A stretch of DNA of 64,000 nt from Algoriphagus lutimaris (GTDB lineage Bacteria > Bacteroidota > Bacteroidia > Cytophagales > Cyclobacteriaceae), in NCBI RefSeq assembly GCF_017051705.1, contig NZ_JAFIDJ010000003.1:186001-250000 (forward strand), read 5' to 3'. Below the pieces are notes generated by a model, which did not search any database, was not told the DNA's origin, and worked only from the letters and a program-made list of their open reading frames with translations. The translations under genes and the position numbers were made by a program. Shown here piece after piece: positions 54,886-64,000 of the stretch. How positions within the stretch are numbered: position 1 is the first letter of the stretch; the number at the start of each line of letters is the position of its first letter.

Positions 54886-57213
54886 ATGCTAAGTAAGTAC
54901 CCACTTTCAGAAGTAGAAAAAAGTTTTCTAAAGGAATCCGGGATTGAGAAAATCAGCACTCTTATTCCCTATTTAACCGTTGATAATTTCCCGAAACTTG
55001 GTTTGCTAACTGCATGCCGTTTTCTAGAATGGGTTTCTGAAAACCCAAAAGGAGTTATCAGCTTACCCACTGGTAAATCACCAGAATTCTTTATCAAATG
55101 GACTCAATTCTTATTGGACAATTGGGATAACAAAAAAGGTAAAGATGTTCGAGAGAAGTATGGATTAGGAAACTGCAAAAAGCCAGTTTTAAAGGATTTG
55201 ACATTTGTCCAAATTGATGAGTTTTATCCAATCTCTTCTGAGCAACAAAATAGTTTCTATCACTATGTAAATAAATTTTACATAGAGGGATTCGGTTTAG
55301 CAAAAGAAAACGCAATATTGATCAACTCTGATGAGATTCCTTTGGCGAAAGGATTAACCTATAAAGAGGTATTCCCAGACTTGAAAGTAGATTTATCTCT
55401 TAGATTCAGAGATCCAGAAAATGATCTAGAAAAACTTCAACAAGAATCGATCTATTTAATCGATAAATGGTGTGGAGATTATGAGCAAAAAATCAGAGAT
55501 AAAGGAGGTATAGGTTTCTTCCTAGGAGGAATTGGTCCTGATGGACACATTGCTTTTAATACCAGAGGTTCCCATATTTTCTCTGTCACTAGATTGACAG
55601 AAACCAACTTTGAAACTCAGGCAGTAGCTGCGGGCGACTTGGGAGGTATCGAAATATCTGCTAACAGACTGGTTATCACCATTGGTTTGGACACCATTGT
55701 GTACAACCCAGAAGCAGTGGCGATTATTATTGCTGCAGGTGAAGCAAAAGCAGGAATTGTAAAAGATTCACTAGAAACCCCATTGGACAACGTTTTCCCT
55801 GGAACAGTTCTTCAAAAGCTTAAAAACGGAAGGTTCTATCTAACCAAAGGAGCTGCCGTCAAATTAACTGACTCCGTAGATGCTTATTATGAAAAAGGAG
55901 AATGGACTTGGGAGAAGACTGAAAGAGCGGTAATTGACCTATGTAAGAAAATTGGAAAATACGGACATCGAGTGAAGCTTTCTGACCTGAAAGCTGACAA
56001 ATACACTCGAATGATCCCTGAACTTTCTGAAGATACAGTAAACCAGGTCATGAAAAGTACGGAGGCGAAGTTAGCCAAAGGTCTGGAACAAGAGACAGAC
56101 GAAGTATTACTTCATACCGGTCCTCACCATGACGATATCTCATTAGGGATCTTACCACATATCACGAATCAGCTTCATGAGCCGACTAATGAAGCCCATT
56201 TCTCAGTATTGACTTCAGGTTTTACTGCTGTAACCAACACCTTTGTAATAGACACCTTACAGCAAACCAAAAAATTATTGGATGAAAATAGGATCCAGAT
56301 GGTTAATTTCGAAGACTTCTTTGAAATTGGGTATAGTCTAAAAACAGATAAAGATGTCTATCATTTCTTAACCAATGTGGCATCAGAAAGAGCTGATGAA
56401 AGAGTACGAGGTCTATGCCACAGAGTGGTTAGAGCATTGGTGATTGTATTTGGAGTAAAAAACACCACGCAGTTAAGAGAAACCATCAATGAAGTAATTA
56501 GCATTTTGAAAAACAGCTATGATGGAGAGAAAAACCCATCTAAGATTCAAAAGCTAAAAGGAATGATCCGTGAGTTTGAAGAGGAATTAGTATGGGCCCA
56601 CTTTGGGGTTCAAGTTAAAAATGTGCATCACTTAAGACTTGGATTCTACACTGGGGATATTTTCACAGAACAACCGGACAAAAAGCGAGACGTAGAACCG
56701 ATCGTGGAAATGTTCCGAAAAATCAATCCAACAAAGATTAGTTTAACACTCGATCCTGAAGGTTCTGGTCCTGACACCCACTATAAAGTATTACAAGCGA
56801 CTGCAGAAGCTGTTCGCCAATGGGGAGAAGAAAAAGATATCAGTAACTTGAGGATTATTGGTTACAGAAACGTTTGGTTTAAATTTGAACCTCATGAGGC
56901 TAATGTAATCGTACCAGTTTCACTTGGAGACATGTCCGTCATGGAAGATTCCTTTGCAAACTGTTACTTAAGCCAAGTAAACGCTTCGTTCCCAAGCTAT
57001 TCTCACAATGGGAAATTCAGTACAGTCGCCAAAAGAACCTGGGTTAACCAACTGAATGACATACAGTTGCTATTGGGTAAAAATTACTTCTATCAGCATG
57101 AAAGAGCTAAAGTTAGATCTAGTCATGGTTTGATTTTCTTTAGAGACATGAACGTAGAAGAATTCCTTGCAACTGCAAGAGAGCTTGAAAAATCAATCGA
57201 AGGCATGCTTTAA
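54886..57213 (+). CDS. NagB-like (glucosamine-6-phosphate deaminase-like)/PIG-L fusion protein
   Basis: This 775-residue cytoplasmic fusion has a NagB/isomerase-type N-terminal part with FVQIDEFYPI (Asp111) and GGIGPDGHIAFN (214-225, Asp219 and His221). A PIG-L/LmbE-type deacetylase domain follows, with HHDD at 414-417 where the family has HPDD. In E. coli NagB the glutamate after HIAFN (Glu148) is essential for ring opening; here Thr226-Arg follows instead. Such fusions are known in Bacteroidota, but their activity is not settled. The gene lies directly before a ROK kinase and could handle amino-sugar phosphates from recycling. Confidence 0.85.
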   Translation: MLSKYPLSEVEKSFLKESGIEKISTLIPYLTVDNFPKLGLLTACRFLEWVSENPKGVISLPTGKSPEFFIKWTQFLLDNWDNKKGKDVREKYGLGNCKKPVLKDLTFVQIDEFYPISSEQQNSFYHYVNKFYIEGFGLAKENAILINSDEIPLAKGLTYKEVFPDLKVDLSLRFRDPENDLEKLQQESIYLIDKWCGDYEQKIRDKGGIGFFLGGIGPDGHIAFNTRGSHIFSVTRLTETNFETQAVAAGDLGGIEISANRLVITIGLDTIVYNPEAVAIIIAAGEAKAGIVKDSLETPLDNVFPGTVLQKLKNGRFYLTKGAAVKLTDSVDAYYEKGEWTWEKTERAVIDLCKKIGKYGHRVKLSDLKADKYTRMIPELSEDTVNQVMKSTEAKLAKGLEQETDEVLLHTGPHHDDISLGILPHITNQLHEPTNEAHFSVLTSGFTAVTNTFVIDTLQQTKKLLDENRIQMVNFEDFFEIGYSLKTDKDVYHFLTNVASERADERVRGLCHRVVRALVIVFGVKNTTQLRETINEVISILKNSYDGEKNPSKIQKLKGMIREFEEELVWAHFGVQVKNVHHLRLGFYTGDIFTEQPDKKRDVEPIVEMFRKINPTKISLTLDPEGSGPDTHYKVLQATAEAVRQWGEEKDISNLRIIGYRNVWFKFEPHEANVIVPVSLGDMSVMEDSFANCYLSQVNASFPSYSHNGKFSTVAKRTWVNQLNDIQLLLGKNYFYQHERAKVRSSHGLIFFRDMNVEEFLATARELEKSIEGML

Positions 57214-57241
57214 TTAGCCCTGCCTTTAAACTTAAAGCCAT

Positions 57242-57277
57242 AAGGAATGTTACTGATGCATCAATAACATTCCTTTT
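57242..57277 (+). terminator. Hairpin between the fusion gene and the ROK kinase
   Basis: An 11-bp stem (57242-57252 with 57265-57275) encloses TGATGCATCA, itself a perfect 10-base palindrome. Only four T residues follow. It may be a leaky terminator or attenuator that sets the ratio of the two genes. Confidence 0.65.
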
Positions 57278-57312
57278 ATCAAACCTTAAACCAAAACAGT
57301 AAACCAAATCGA

Positions 57313-58173
57313 ATGGAAAAGGCCATTTTGGGATTGGACATCGGAGGCACAGGCATAAAAGGTGGTGTATTGATCAAAGGACATCTAGAAGATATTCGGT
57401 CAATACCAACCCCTGCTGATCAAGATAAAGATCATATATTAGAAACCATTGCCATGTTTATCGAATCCTATTTACATCATGATATTGAAGGTATTGGCAT
57501 AGGAATCCCTGGTTTGGTAAATGTTGATGAAGGAATTGTACTCGGTCTTGCAAACATCCCGGCATTTCAGCATGTAGAATTGAGAAAATTTGTTTTCCAA
57601 AAATTCGGAAAACCTGTTTTCATAAATAATGACGCAAATTGCTTTGCCCTGGGAGTTCATAAGTATGGTGTTGGAAAGAAGTTTAAAAATCTGGTTGGCA
57701 TTACACTAGGTACAGGCGTAGGTGGAGGTATCGTGATCAACGGACAACTTTACAGTGGAGTCACTTCTGCTGCTGGGGAATGGTGCAGCGCTCCTTACTT
57801 AGATAATAATTATGAATTTTATTGCAGTGGCAAATTCTTTCATAATTTCTATCACCAGAAACCCAAAGCCCTTGCAAAGCTAGCCATGGCAGGAGACAAG
57901 AACGCCATCAAAGCCTTTGAAGAATATGGACATCATTTAGGAGAGCTCATCAAGCATATATTATATGCATTAGCCCCTGAAGCCATCGTACTTGGCGGAT
58001 CAATCAGAAAATCATATCCTTTGTTTAAGGATTCTTTATATAAAACATTATCCACATTCTTGTACCCTACTGTACTTGAAAATTTACAGATTCTTCTTTC
58101 AGAACTAGACGAAACAGCCATTCATGGTGCTGTTGCACTAGTAGATGTAGAGCCTGAAGTGGTAAATAGTTAG
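57313..58173 (+). CDS. ROK-family sugar kinase
   Basis: This 286-residue kinase has the phosphate motif GLDIGGTGIKGG, the catalytic Asp107 in INNDANCFALG and the adenosine-site GTGVGGGIVINGQ. The usual ROK zinc motif CxCGxxGCxE is absent; instead the sequence reads AGEWCSAPYLDNNYEFYCSG. This is the zinc-free subtype. ROK kinases phosphorylate glucose, GlcNAc, ManNAc or similar sugars. The position after the NagB-like fusion suggests an amino sugar or glucose, but substrate is not certain. Confidence 0.88.
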   Translation: MEKAILGLDIGGTGIKGGVLIKGHLEDIRSIPTPADQDKDHILETIAMFIESYLHHDIEGIGIGIPGLVNVDEGIVLGLANIPAFQHVELRKFVFQKFGKPVFINNDANCFALGVHKYGVGKKFKNLVGITLGTGVGGGIVINGQLYSGVTSAAGEWCSAPYLDNNYEFYCSGKFFHNFYHQKPKALAKLAMAGDKNAIKAFEEYGHHLGELIKHILYALAPEAIVLGGSIRKSYPLFKDSLYKTLSTFLYPTVLENLQILLSELDETAIHGAVALVDVEPEVVNS

Positions 58174-58202
58174 TTAATAAGTTGGTTTAGATAGATAAAA
58201 AT

Positions 58203-58229
58203 GCGGCCCAAAAATGGGTCGCTTTTTTT
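58203..58229 (+). terminator. Terminator of the ROK kinase gene
   Basis: A 7-bp GC-rich stem (58203-58209 with 58216-58222, one G-T pair) has a 6-base loop and is followed by a T7 tract. Confidence 0.9.
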
Positions 58230-58291
58230 GTTTTGATCAATTTCAATGTATTTAAATTGCTATTCTATTAATTTCATGCAAACACTTTCAC

Positions 58292-59245
58292 ATGAAAAAT
58301 TCTTTGACAGTAGCCTTGGCACAAATTGCCCCTGTTTGGTTGGATAAACATAAAACCTTAGAAAAAGTAAAGTCAGCAATCCTAGAAGCTGCAGAGAATA
58401 AATGTGAATTAGTCATTTTTGGAGAGGGACTTGTTCCAGGATATCCATTTTGGTTATCCATCACCAACGGATCAGCTTGGGATAACCAAACCCAAAAAGA
58501 AATTCATGCTCATTACTTGCGAAATGCAGTTCAGATAGAATCAGGAGACCTTATTGAGATCCAAGAACTTGCAAAAACATATGGAATAGCTGTCTATCTA
58601 GGAATTATCGAAAGACCAACCGACCGCGGAGGACACAGTATCTATTGTAGTTTGGTTTATATCGACCAATACGGTGAAATCAAATCGGTACACCGAAAAC
58701 TTCAACCCACCTATGAAGAAAGATTGACTTGGGCTCCAGGAGATGGCAATGGTCTTCAGGTACACTCTTTAAAAGAGTTTACAGTGGGAGGACTTAATTG
58801 CTGGGAAAACTGGATGCCTTTAGCTAGAACAGCACTTTACGGATTGGGAGAAAACCTTCACATTGCAGTTTGGCCGGGGGCTGTAAGAAATACAGAAAAT
58901 ATTACCAGAATGATCGCCCAGGAAAGTAGATCTTTTGTTATTTCAGTATCCAGCTTGATGAGATCAACAGACTTTCCAAAAGAAACCCCACACCTGGAAA
59001 CCATATTAGAAAATTCCCCAGAAATCTTGGCAGACGGAGGTTCTTGTATTGCAGGTCCAGATGGGAAATGGATACTTGAACCGGTTCCCCTTCAAGAAGG
59101 CCTCTTGATTGAAACATTGGACTTTAACCGAGTATTGGAAGAAAGACAAAACTTTGATCCGGTTGGACACTATTCCAGACCTGATGTTTTACAATTAGAA
59201 GTAAATAGGAAAAGACAGAGTTCAGTCAATTACAAGAAGGAATAG
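58292..59245 (+). CDS. Nitrilase (carbon-nitrogen hydrolase family)
   Basis: This 317-residue cytoplasmic enzyme has the catalytic triad Glu45 (FGEGLVPGYPFW), Lys136 (HRKLQPTYEERLTWAPGDG) and Cys170 (GGLNCWENWMPLAR). The NCWEN-x-MPLAR motif marks the true nitrilase branch, which turns nitriles into carboxylic acids and ammonia, rather than amidases or NAD synthetase domains. The gene stands alone between the ROK terminator and the prenyltransferase. The natural nitrile is unknown. Confidence 0.92.
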   Translation: MKNSLTVALAQIAPVWLDKHKTLEKVKSAILEAAENKCELVIFGEGLVPGYPFWLSITNGSAWDNQTQKEIHAHYLRNAVQIESGDLIEIQELAKTYGIAVYLGIIERPTDRGGHSIYCSLVYIDQYGEIKSVHRKLQPTYEERLTWAPGDGNGLQVHSLKEFTVGGLNCWENWMPLARTALYGLGENLHIAVWPGAVRNTENITRMIAQESRSFVISVSSLMRSTDFPKETPHLETILENSPEILADGGSCIAGPDGKWILEPVPLQEGLLIETLDFNRVLEERQNFDPVGHYSRPDVLQLEVNRKRQSSVNYKKE

Positions 59246-59418
59246 CCTCCTTATCCTCAACCCTTGTCTGAGAAAAGACTGAGCTTAAAGCCTCATACAT
59301 AGAAACTTAACTGACAATAAATCTGAAATTTAAAAACCTTAAAAATTTCGGAACCGTTTTCTTAGTATTCCTCTAGTAAATAGTGAGTTAATGAACTGAA
59401 TTAAACTATTTTTGGAGT

Positions 59419-60291
59419 ATGGATGCAATAAGCATGGACCGGACCATTTCATTCGGAGGTTTATTTCGAATAAGCAGGCCTATCAACCTGCTCATGGTTG
59501 CTTTTGCCCAAATTATGACGGCCTATTTTTTGGTAAATACTTCCCATTCAGGTCTCCCGGTACTGAGGGATTACCATTTATATTTAATGGTATTTTCTAC
59601 GGTTATTATTGCAGCTGCTGGGTACATGATCAATGATTATTATGATGTGAAAATTGACTATGTCAACCGCCCAAATGAAGTGGTTGTGGGAAAAGGTATT
59701 AAAAGAAGGGTGGTAATATTCCTACACACCATTCTTAACTTTACAGGAATCGGATTAGGGTTTTTAGTCTCCCCTTCCATTGGCTTGGTGAATTTCTTTG
59801 CAGCATTTCTACTTTGGCTTTATAGTAACAGATTGAAAAGAGAACCTTTTATTGGGAATCTTTCAGTTGCTTTCTTGACTGGAGTCACGATTTATATGAT
59901 TGCCATCTACTATCAAAAATCGGAATTGCTCATTTTAACCTATGCGATTTTTGCCTTCTTTTTAAACTTGATTAGGGAAATCCTTAAAGATATTGAAGAT
60001 CGACCAGGAGATCGAAAACATGGCTGCAGGACTTTACCCATTGTCATTGGCTTTCATAATACCAAAAAAGTGATTTTTGCCATTGCTTTGTCTTTTGTCA
60101 TCTCCATCCTAGTCGTAGCCATTAAAATCAACTCGCCAAACTTATTCTATTACTTTGGAGTGATGGGAATGTTCTTTGGTTTATTTATGTATCGCATTTA
60201 TCATGCAGACAGAAAATCCCAATTTACCCAGCTCAGTGCATTTGCAAAAGTCCTGATGCTAGTCGGAACCTTAAGTATGGGATTGCTTTAG
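59419..60291 (+). CDS. UbiA-family prenyltransferase, geranylgeranylglycerol-phosphate synthase-like
   Basis: This 290-residue membrane protein has about eight helices. The two Asp-rich motifs of UbiA enzymes are present: NDYYDVKID (about residues 73-81) and DIEDRPGDRKHGCRTLP (about 190-206). It is closest in pattern to the Bacteroidota members annotated as geranylgeranylglycerol-phosphate geranylgeranyltransferase, which attach prenyl groups to lipid precursors. Other UbiA substrates (quinone or haem precursors) remain possible. An internal ATG at 59434 is an alternative start. Confidence 0.85.
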   Translation: MDAISMDRTISFGGLFRISRPINLLMVAFAQIMTAYFLVNTSHSGLPVLRDYHLYLMVFSTVIIAAAGYMINDYYDVKIDYVNRPNEVVVGKGIKRRVVIFLHTILNFTGIGLGFLVSPSIGLVNFFAAFLLWLYSNRLKREPFIGNLSVAFLTGVTIYMIAIYYQKSELLILTYAIFAFFLNLIREILKDIEDRPGDRKHGCRTLPIVIGFHNTKKVIFAIALSFVISILVVAIKINSPNLFYYFGVMGMFFGLFMYRIYHADRKSQFTQLSAFAKVLMLVGTLSMGLL

Positions 60292-60461
60292 TCAGTCAAA
60301 GTGCTCTAGATTATTTTGCGGCTTATTGCACTCATCCCAATCATTTTATATGGTTTTTAATTCAAATACTTCCTTCTAATACTACAATTCAAAAAATCTC
60401 CATTCATTAATTTTTAGCAATTCCCTTTCAACTTCCCTATTTTCGGGCAAATTTTTAGATT

Positions 60462-61544
60462 ATGCTGAACAGCAAACTTCTGGTAATCAAAATAGGCTCT
60501 AATGTATTAACTCAGGAAAACGGACTTCCTGATTTGATACGGATGGAGGAATTGGTGAATCAAATTCATCGACTCATCAAATCTGGCAAAAAGGTAGTAC
60601 TGGTGAGTTCCGGTGCAGTAGCGTTTGGAAGACAGGCCATCCCACTTTCCAAAAAATTAAACCCGGTTTTTAAAAAACAAATTTGGTCTTCCACTGGTCA
60701 GGTAAGACTGATCAATCAATACCAGAATCTGTTCGAAAAACATGGTCAAGAGGTGGCACAGATCCTCGTAACAAAAGAGGATTTCCGGGACAGGAAGCAT
60801 TTTCTAAATATGAAAAACTGTATTCAGGCATTGCTCTCTCAAGGGATTCTCCCCATTATCAACGAAAATGACACCGTAACCATCACAGAATTGATGTTTA
60901 CTGATAATGATGAACTGGCAAGCTTAGCAGCAGCTATGATCAATGCCGATTCACTGCTACTGTTAACCAATGTAGACGGCATATTTACAGGAAACCCTTC
61001 AGACCCATCCTCTAAACTTATTGAAAAAGTCTCTTCCACCTTACCGGAAGTAAGTAAGTATATTTCCGCAACCAAATCCTCTTTTGGGAGGGGTGGTATG
61101 CTCACCAAATACGCCATGGCAAAAAAATCTGCCAATTTGGGAATTCAGGTAATCATTGCGAATGGCAAAAAAGACGGGGTGTTAGACGAATTTGCCTCCC
61201 AAAAACTCCGTTGTACTTGGTTCGAACCAAAGAGAGCTAAACAAGGAGTAAAAAAGTGGTTGGCACATGGAACTGAATATTACAAAGGAGAACTTATAGT
61301 GAATGAAGGGGCCAAAAACTCACTCCATTCGGAAGTGATTCGAAGCCTACTGCCCATAGGGATCACCCAAGTAATAGGAGAATTTTCCAAAGGTGACATC
61401 TTAGTGATCAAAGATGAAAAAGGGGGAAAAATAGGGCTGGGAAGAGCCGAATATTCCAGCAAATTAGCGTTGGAAAGAATAGGCCAAAAAAATCAAAAAG
61501 CATTGATACATTACGATTACCTCTATATTTTCGATTATGACTGA
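60462..61544 (+). CDS. proB: Glutamate 5-kinase
   Basis: This 360-residue enzyme has an amino-acid kinase domain with [33 protein letters not shown] and [13 protein letters not shown], and a C-terminal PUA domain (about 275-355). It phosphorylates glutamate as the first step of proline synthesis. The length matches the full two-domain form. It overlaps proA by 8 bases, as in many bacteria. Confidence 0.95.
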   Translation: MLNSKLLVIKIGSNVLTQENGLPDLIRMEELVNQIHRLIKSGKKVVLVSSGAVAFGRQAIPLSKKLNPVFKKQIWSSTGQVRLINQYQNLFEKHGQEVAQILVTKEDFRDRKHFLNMKNCIQALLSQGILPIINENDTVTITELMFTDNDELASLAAAMINADSLLLLTNVDGIFTGNPSDPSSKLIEKVSSTLPEVSKYISATKSSFGRGGMLTKYAMAKKSANLGIQVIIANGKKDGVLDEFASQKLRCTWFEPKRAKQGVKKWLAHGTEYYKGELIVNEGAKNSLHSEVIRSLLPIGITQVIGEFSKGDILVIKDEKGGKIGLGRAEYSSKLALERIGQKNQKALIHYDYLYIFDYD

Positions 61545-62778
61545 GTACCAACACATCTTTGAAGAAGTCAAAATGGGAGCAAGAAAACTGACTGGCATCA
61601 CGAATGATCAAGTCAATTTTGTACTTCATAATTTAGCTGTTCTAGCAGTGGAAAATGCTCCTTTTCTTTTAGAAGAAAACGAGAAAGATCTTCAAAGAAT
61701 GGACCCCGAAAACCCCATGTATGATCGTCTGTTGTTGACAGAAGAACGTATCGCAGGGATTGCAGGTGAACTGGTACAAGTCAGCGCATTACCTAGTCCA
61801 TTGCATCAGGTGTTGGAAAGCAAAACCCTTGAAAATGGATTGGACTTACAGAAAATAACAGTTCCACTTGGTGTGATAGGAATCATTTATGAGGCCAGAC
61901 CCAATGTGACCTTTGATGTTTTTTCGTTGGCCCTCAAATCTGGAAATGGTTTAGTATTAAAAGGAGGTTCTGATGCGGATCATTCCAACAGGGCAATTAT
62001 GAGCCTTATTCATCAGGTACTTGAAAATCATGGTTTGCCTGTATCTGCATTTCAGCTTTTGCCGCCGGAAAGAGCTTCTACCAAGGCCTTATTGGAAGCA
62101 ATAGACTTTGTGGACGTCATTATACCTAGAGGATCTCAGGGTCTGATCAATTTTGTTAGAGAAAATGCAAAAGTACCCGTCATAGAAACTGGGGCAGGAA
62201 TTGTTCACACTTATGTCGACGAATCAGCGGATTTAGACAAAGCTGCGGCAATCATTCTAAACAGTAAAACCAGAAGGCCAAGTGTTTGTAATTCGTTGGA
62301 TTGCCTGATTGTCCATGAGTCTATTCTTCCAAATCTCAATGATTTGATAGCGCCTCTTCTTCAAAAAGGAGTTCAAGTATTTGCAGATCCAAAATCCTTG
62401 GAGGCACTAAATAAAAATGAACTCATTTCTTTAGCAGAAGAGTCCCATTTTGGAACGGAGTTTCTCAGTTTAAAAATAGCAATTAAAACAGTGTCGAATT
62501 TAGATGAGGCCTTGGACCATATCGCAACTTATTCTTCCAAACATTCGGAAGCCATCGTATCGAATACTCAAGAAAACATCGATCGTTTCCTTTTGGAAGT
62601 AGATGCCGCAGCCGTTTATGAAAACACCTCCACTGCATTTACAGATGGAGCTCAATTTGGCTTAGGAGCTGAGATTGGCATCAGCACCCAAAAACTACAT
62701 GCTAGAGGGCCAATGGCTTTAAAAGAACTTTGTAGCTATAAATGGGTCATCCGTGGTAATGGACAAGTGAGGGATTAG
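61537..62778 (+). CDS. proA: Glutamate-5-semialdehyde dehydrogenase
   Basis: This 413-residue aldehyde dehydrogenase-fold enzyme has [14 protein letters not shown], the region [15 protein letters not shown], the catalytic Cys in [13 protein letters not shown] and the ending [19 protein letters not shown]. It reduces glutamyl 5-phosphate to the semialdehyde with NADPH, the second proline step, and receives the unstable intermediate from ProB. It starts 8 bases before the proB stop. Confidence 0.96.
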   Translation: MTEYQHIFEEVKMGARKLTGITNDQVNFVLHNLAVLAVENAPFLLEENEKDLQRMDPENPMYDRLLLTEERIAGIAGELVQVSALPSPLHQVLESKTLENGLDLQKITVPLGVIGIIYEARPNVTFDVFSLALKSGNGLVLKGGSDADHSNRAIMSLIHQVLENHGLPVSAFQLLPPERASTKALLEAIDFVDVIIPRGSQGLINFVRENAKVPVIETGAGIVHTYVDESADLDKAAAIILNSKTRRPSVCNSLDCLIVHESILPNLNDLIAPLLQKGVQVFADPKSLEALNKNELISLAEESHFGTEFLSLKIAIKTVSNLDEALDHIATYSSKHSEAIVSNTQENIDRFLLEVDAAAVYENTSTAFTDGAQFGLGAEIGISTQKLHARGPMALKELCSYKWVIRGNGQVRD

Positions 62779-63029
62779 TTTGGAGTTATCAATGAACAGC
62801 TTACAGTCTGTCACCTTTCAATTTTGTTTGTAGTAGACCGAAGAATCAAGCACTAAAAAGTATGAAAATTCAGACTGGAAACTAAATAGATACAATATTT
62901 ATTTATAGTTAATCGCCATCAGAAGATTTTTCATCATCATTCCATTTCTTTAAAAAAACACCTGGCCCCTTCGCTCCTTTCCGAGAGAATTCCATTATTT
63001 TCGCAGTATTCGATTAAAACCAAAAGCCC

Positions 63030-63587
63030 TTGAAACGTCTTGCCATATTAGCATCAGGAAGTGGTAGCAATGCCGAAAAAATCATGGAGCATTTTCAAAA
63101 CTCTGATAAAGCAAAAGTAGTTTTGGTTGCATCCAACAAGGCCGATGCATATGTGTTAGAGCGCGCAAAAAAGTTTCAGGTCCCCACTTTCACCTTTACA
63201 AAAAAAGAAATGGAGGAGGGAGTATTGTTGAAAAAACTGGAAGAAGAACAAATTGAGTGGGTGATTTTGGCAGGATTCCTACTAAAAATTCCAGATGCTC
63301 TTACCCGTGCATTCCCTAATCACATGGTTAACATTCACCCGGCATTACTTCCAAAATTTGGAGGAAAAGGCATGTACGGTGCTCATGTTCATGAGGCTGT
63401 AAAAGCAGCTGGAGAGAAAGAAACCGGCATTACCATACATTTGGTTAATGAAAATTATGACGAAGGGAAAATAATTTTTCAGGCCCACACCGCTATTGAT
63501 GAATTGGACACTCCCGACAGTATTGCTGCCAAAGTACATGAATTGGAACATAAATATTTTCCAAAAGTGATTGAAGGGTTACTTTGA
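63030..63587 (+). CDS. purN: Phosphoribosylglycinamide formyltransferase
   Basis: This 185-residue protein has the N-terminal ILASGSGSNAEKIM, the catalytic triad region MVNIHPALLPKFGGKGMYG (Asn-His) and GITIHLVNENYDEGKII with Asp. PurN adds a formyl group from 10-formyl-tetrahydrofolate to GAR in purine synthesis. The start is TTG at 63030, since no ATG precedes the first strand in this frame. It is transcribed alone, 251 bases after proA. Confidence 0.95.
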   Translation: MKRLAILASGSGSNAEKIMEHFQNSDKAKVVLVASNKADAYVLERAKKFQVPTFTFTKKEMEEGVLLKKLEEEQIEWVILAGFLLKIPDALTRAFPNHMVNIHPALLPKFGGKGMYGAHVHEAVKAAGEKETGITIHLVNENYDEGKIIFQAHTAIDELDTPDSIAAKVHELEHKYFPKVIEGLL

Positions 63588-63892
63588 ATTAATAGCCCAA
63601 GTAAAACGAAGCTCAAAAACCCAAAATCATCCAATAAATTAAGTATATAATTAATCTTTTAATTACAATTCATTGTTTGAATAATTATATTTTCTACTTA
63701 TTTTAAAAAATCAAAATTTATTGATTAAGCAATCTTTTTCCCAATACCGAAAACTAACCACCTTTTCAAATAACTGCTTAATCAATTAGGAATCTGCACA
63801 TTACAAGTAAACTTAAAATGATCCTCTGGTGAGTTATGAGGAGAACGTGTCTCAATTCCTATTCAGTTTAGTCACCAAAATATTTTGTGAGA
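63588..63892. other. AT-rich spacer after purN
   Basis: I see no gene, RNA or clear terminator in this stretch. It probably holds the promoter of the next gene. Confidence 0.5.
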
Positions 63893-64000
63893 ATGGAAAA
63901 ATATAAAAGTTTGCATAAGTGGATGATTATCCCTTTGGTATTAATGCAGTTGGGGATTTTCAGAGACTATTGGGGAGATTTTACTGAAAACGCATGGTCT
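63893..64000 (+). CDS. N-terminal part of a membrane protein, cut by the window end
   Basis: The 36 visible codons begin MEKYKSLHKWMIIPLVLMQL and go on with GIFRDYWGDFTENAWS, open to the right edge. One hydrophobic segment with basic residues before it suggests a polytopic inner-membrane protein. The family cannot be named from this piece. Confidence 0.6.
   Translation, partial: MEKYKSLHKWMIIPLVLMQLGIFRDYWGDFTENAWS

Noticed and set aside
1-64000. Search for tRNA, rRNA, CRISPR repeats, transposases and integrases.
   Set aside because: No cloverleaf-like element, repeated spacer pattern or transposase/integrase motif was seen by reading; a covariance-model scan could still find a small RNA.

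Overview
The window is about 38-40% GC by eye and reads as chromosome of a free-living, polysaccharide-using member of the Bacteroidota. The closest fit is Cytophagales/Cyclobacteriaceae (Algoriphagus-like), an inference from gene content rather than from a marker-gene alignment. The signs are a TamB gene paired with a lipid-anchored TamA-type barrel (TamL), a GLPGLI-family protein with a carboxypeptidase-regulatory/TonB-type outer-membrane barrel, many Cys-lipoproteins, a secreted dehydrogenase/HEAT/cytochrome c protein, several Gfo/Idh/MocA oxidoreductases, and mostly weak Shine-Dalgarno sites. I found no rRNA, tRNA, CRISPR array, insertion sequence, prophage or replication origin.

Layout. 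0-7.6 kb: the 3' part of a conserved barrel-like protein, a lipoprotein with a C-terminal haem domain, a subclass B1 metallo-beta-lactamase, a GH10 xylanase and a hypothetical protein. 7.6-9.2 kb: an eroded stretch with a TonB-receptor scrap, a DoxX-like membrane gene and a broken VOC gene. 9.2-19.4 kb: a co-directional run tamB-tamL-DUF4153-VOC-DinB. 19.5-30.7 kb: M28 peptidase, an HExxH protein, an Asp/Asn hydroxylase-like protein, two Gfo/Idh/MocA oxidoreductases around two tandem dihaem cytochromes c, and the GLPGLI/outer-membrane-barrel pair. 30.7-33 kb: a histidine kinase and OmpR-family regulator divergent from that pair; the shared promoter region holds three GTTAA cores exactly 10 bp apart. 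33-40.6 kb: sulfatase, sugar isomerase/epimerase, a GMC-oxidoreductase remnant, GH43, a patatin-POTRA-barrel protein and an M20 peptidase. 40.8-42.6 kb: a third dihaem cytochrome and a dead DeoR-family regulator.

42.8-48.6 kb is a compact operon that looks like peptidoglycan turnover and recycling: lipoprotein amidase, GHL10 lipoprotein, GNAT acetyltransferase, AmpG-like permease and a NagZ-like GH3. 48.6-53.1 kb: a DUF4142 lipoprotein, a decayed secreted protein I cannot name, galactose mutarotase, amidohydrolase and gluconokinase. 53.2-64 kb: a CBS/DUF294 protein, a NagB-like/PIG-L fusion followed by a ROK kinase, a nitrilase, a UbiA-type prenyltransferase, proB-proA, purN and the start of a membrane protein cut by the window end.

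Two themes join these genes. One is sugar work: polymer cleavage outside (GH10, GH43, sulfatase), sugar oxidation and epimerisation (Gfo/Idh/MocA, isomerase, mutarotase, cytochromes) and phosphorylation inside (gluconokinase, ROK kinase). The other is cell-wall amino-sugar recycling, in which the NagB-like fusion and ROK kinase may take part. At least four genes and one scrap are in visible decay, so gene loss is active here. I found no convincing novel defence or mobile system. The best leads are the phased operator, the fusion enzyme that lacks a key NagB glutamate, and the recycling operon with its unassigned acetyltransferase.
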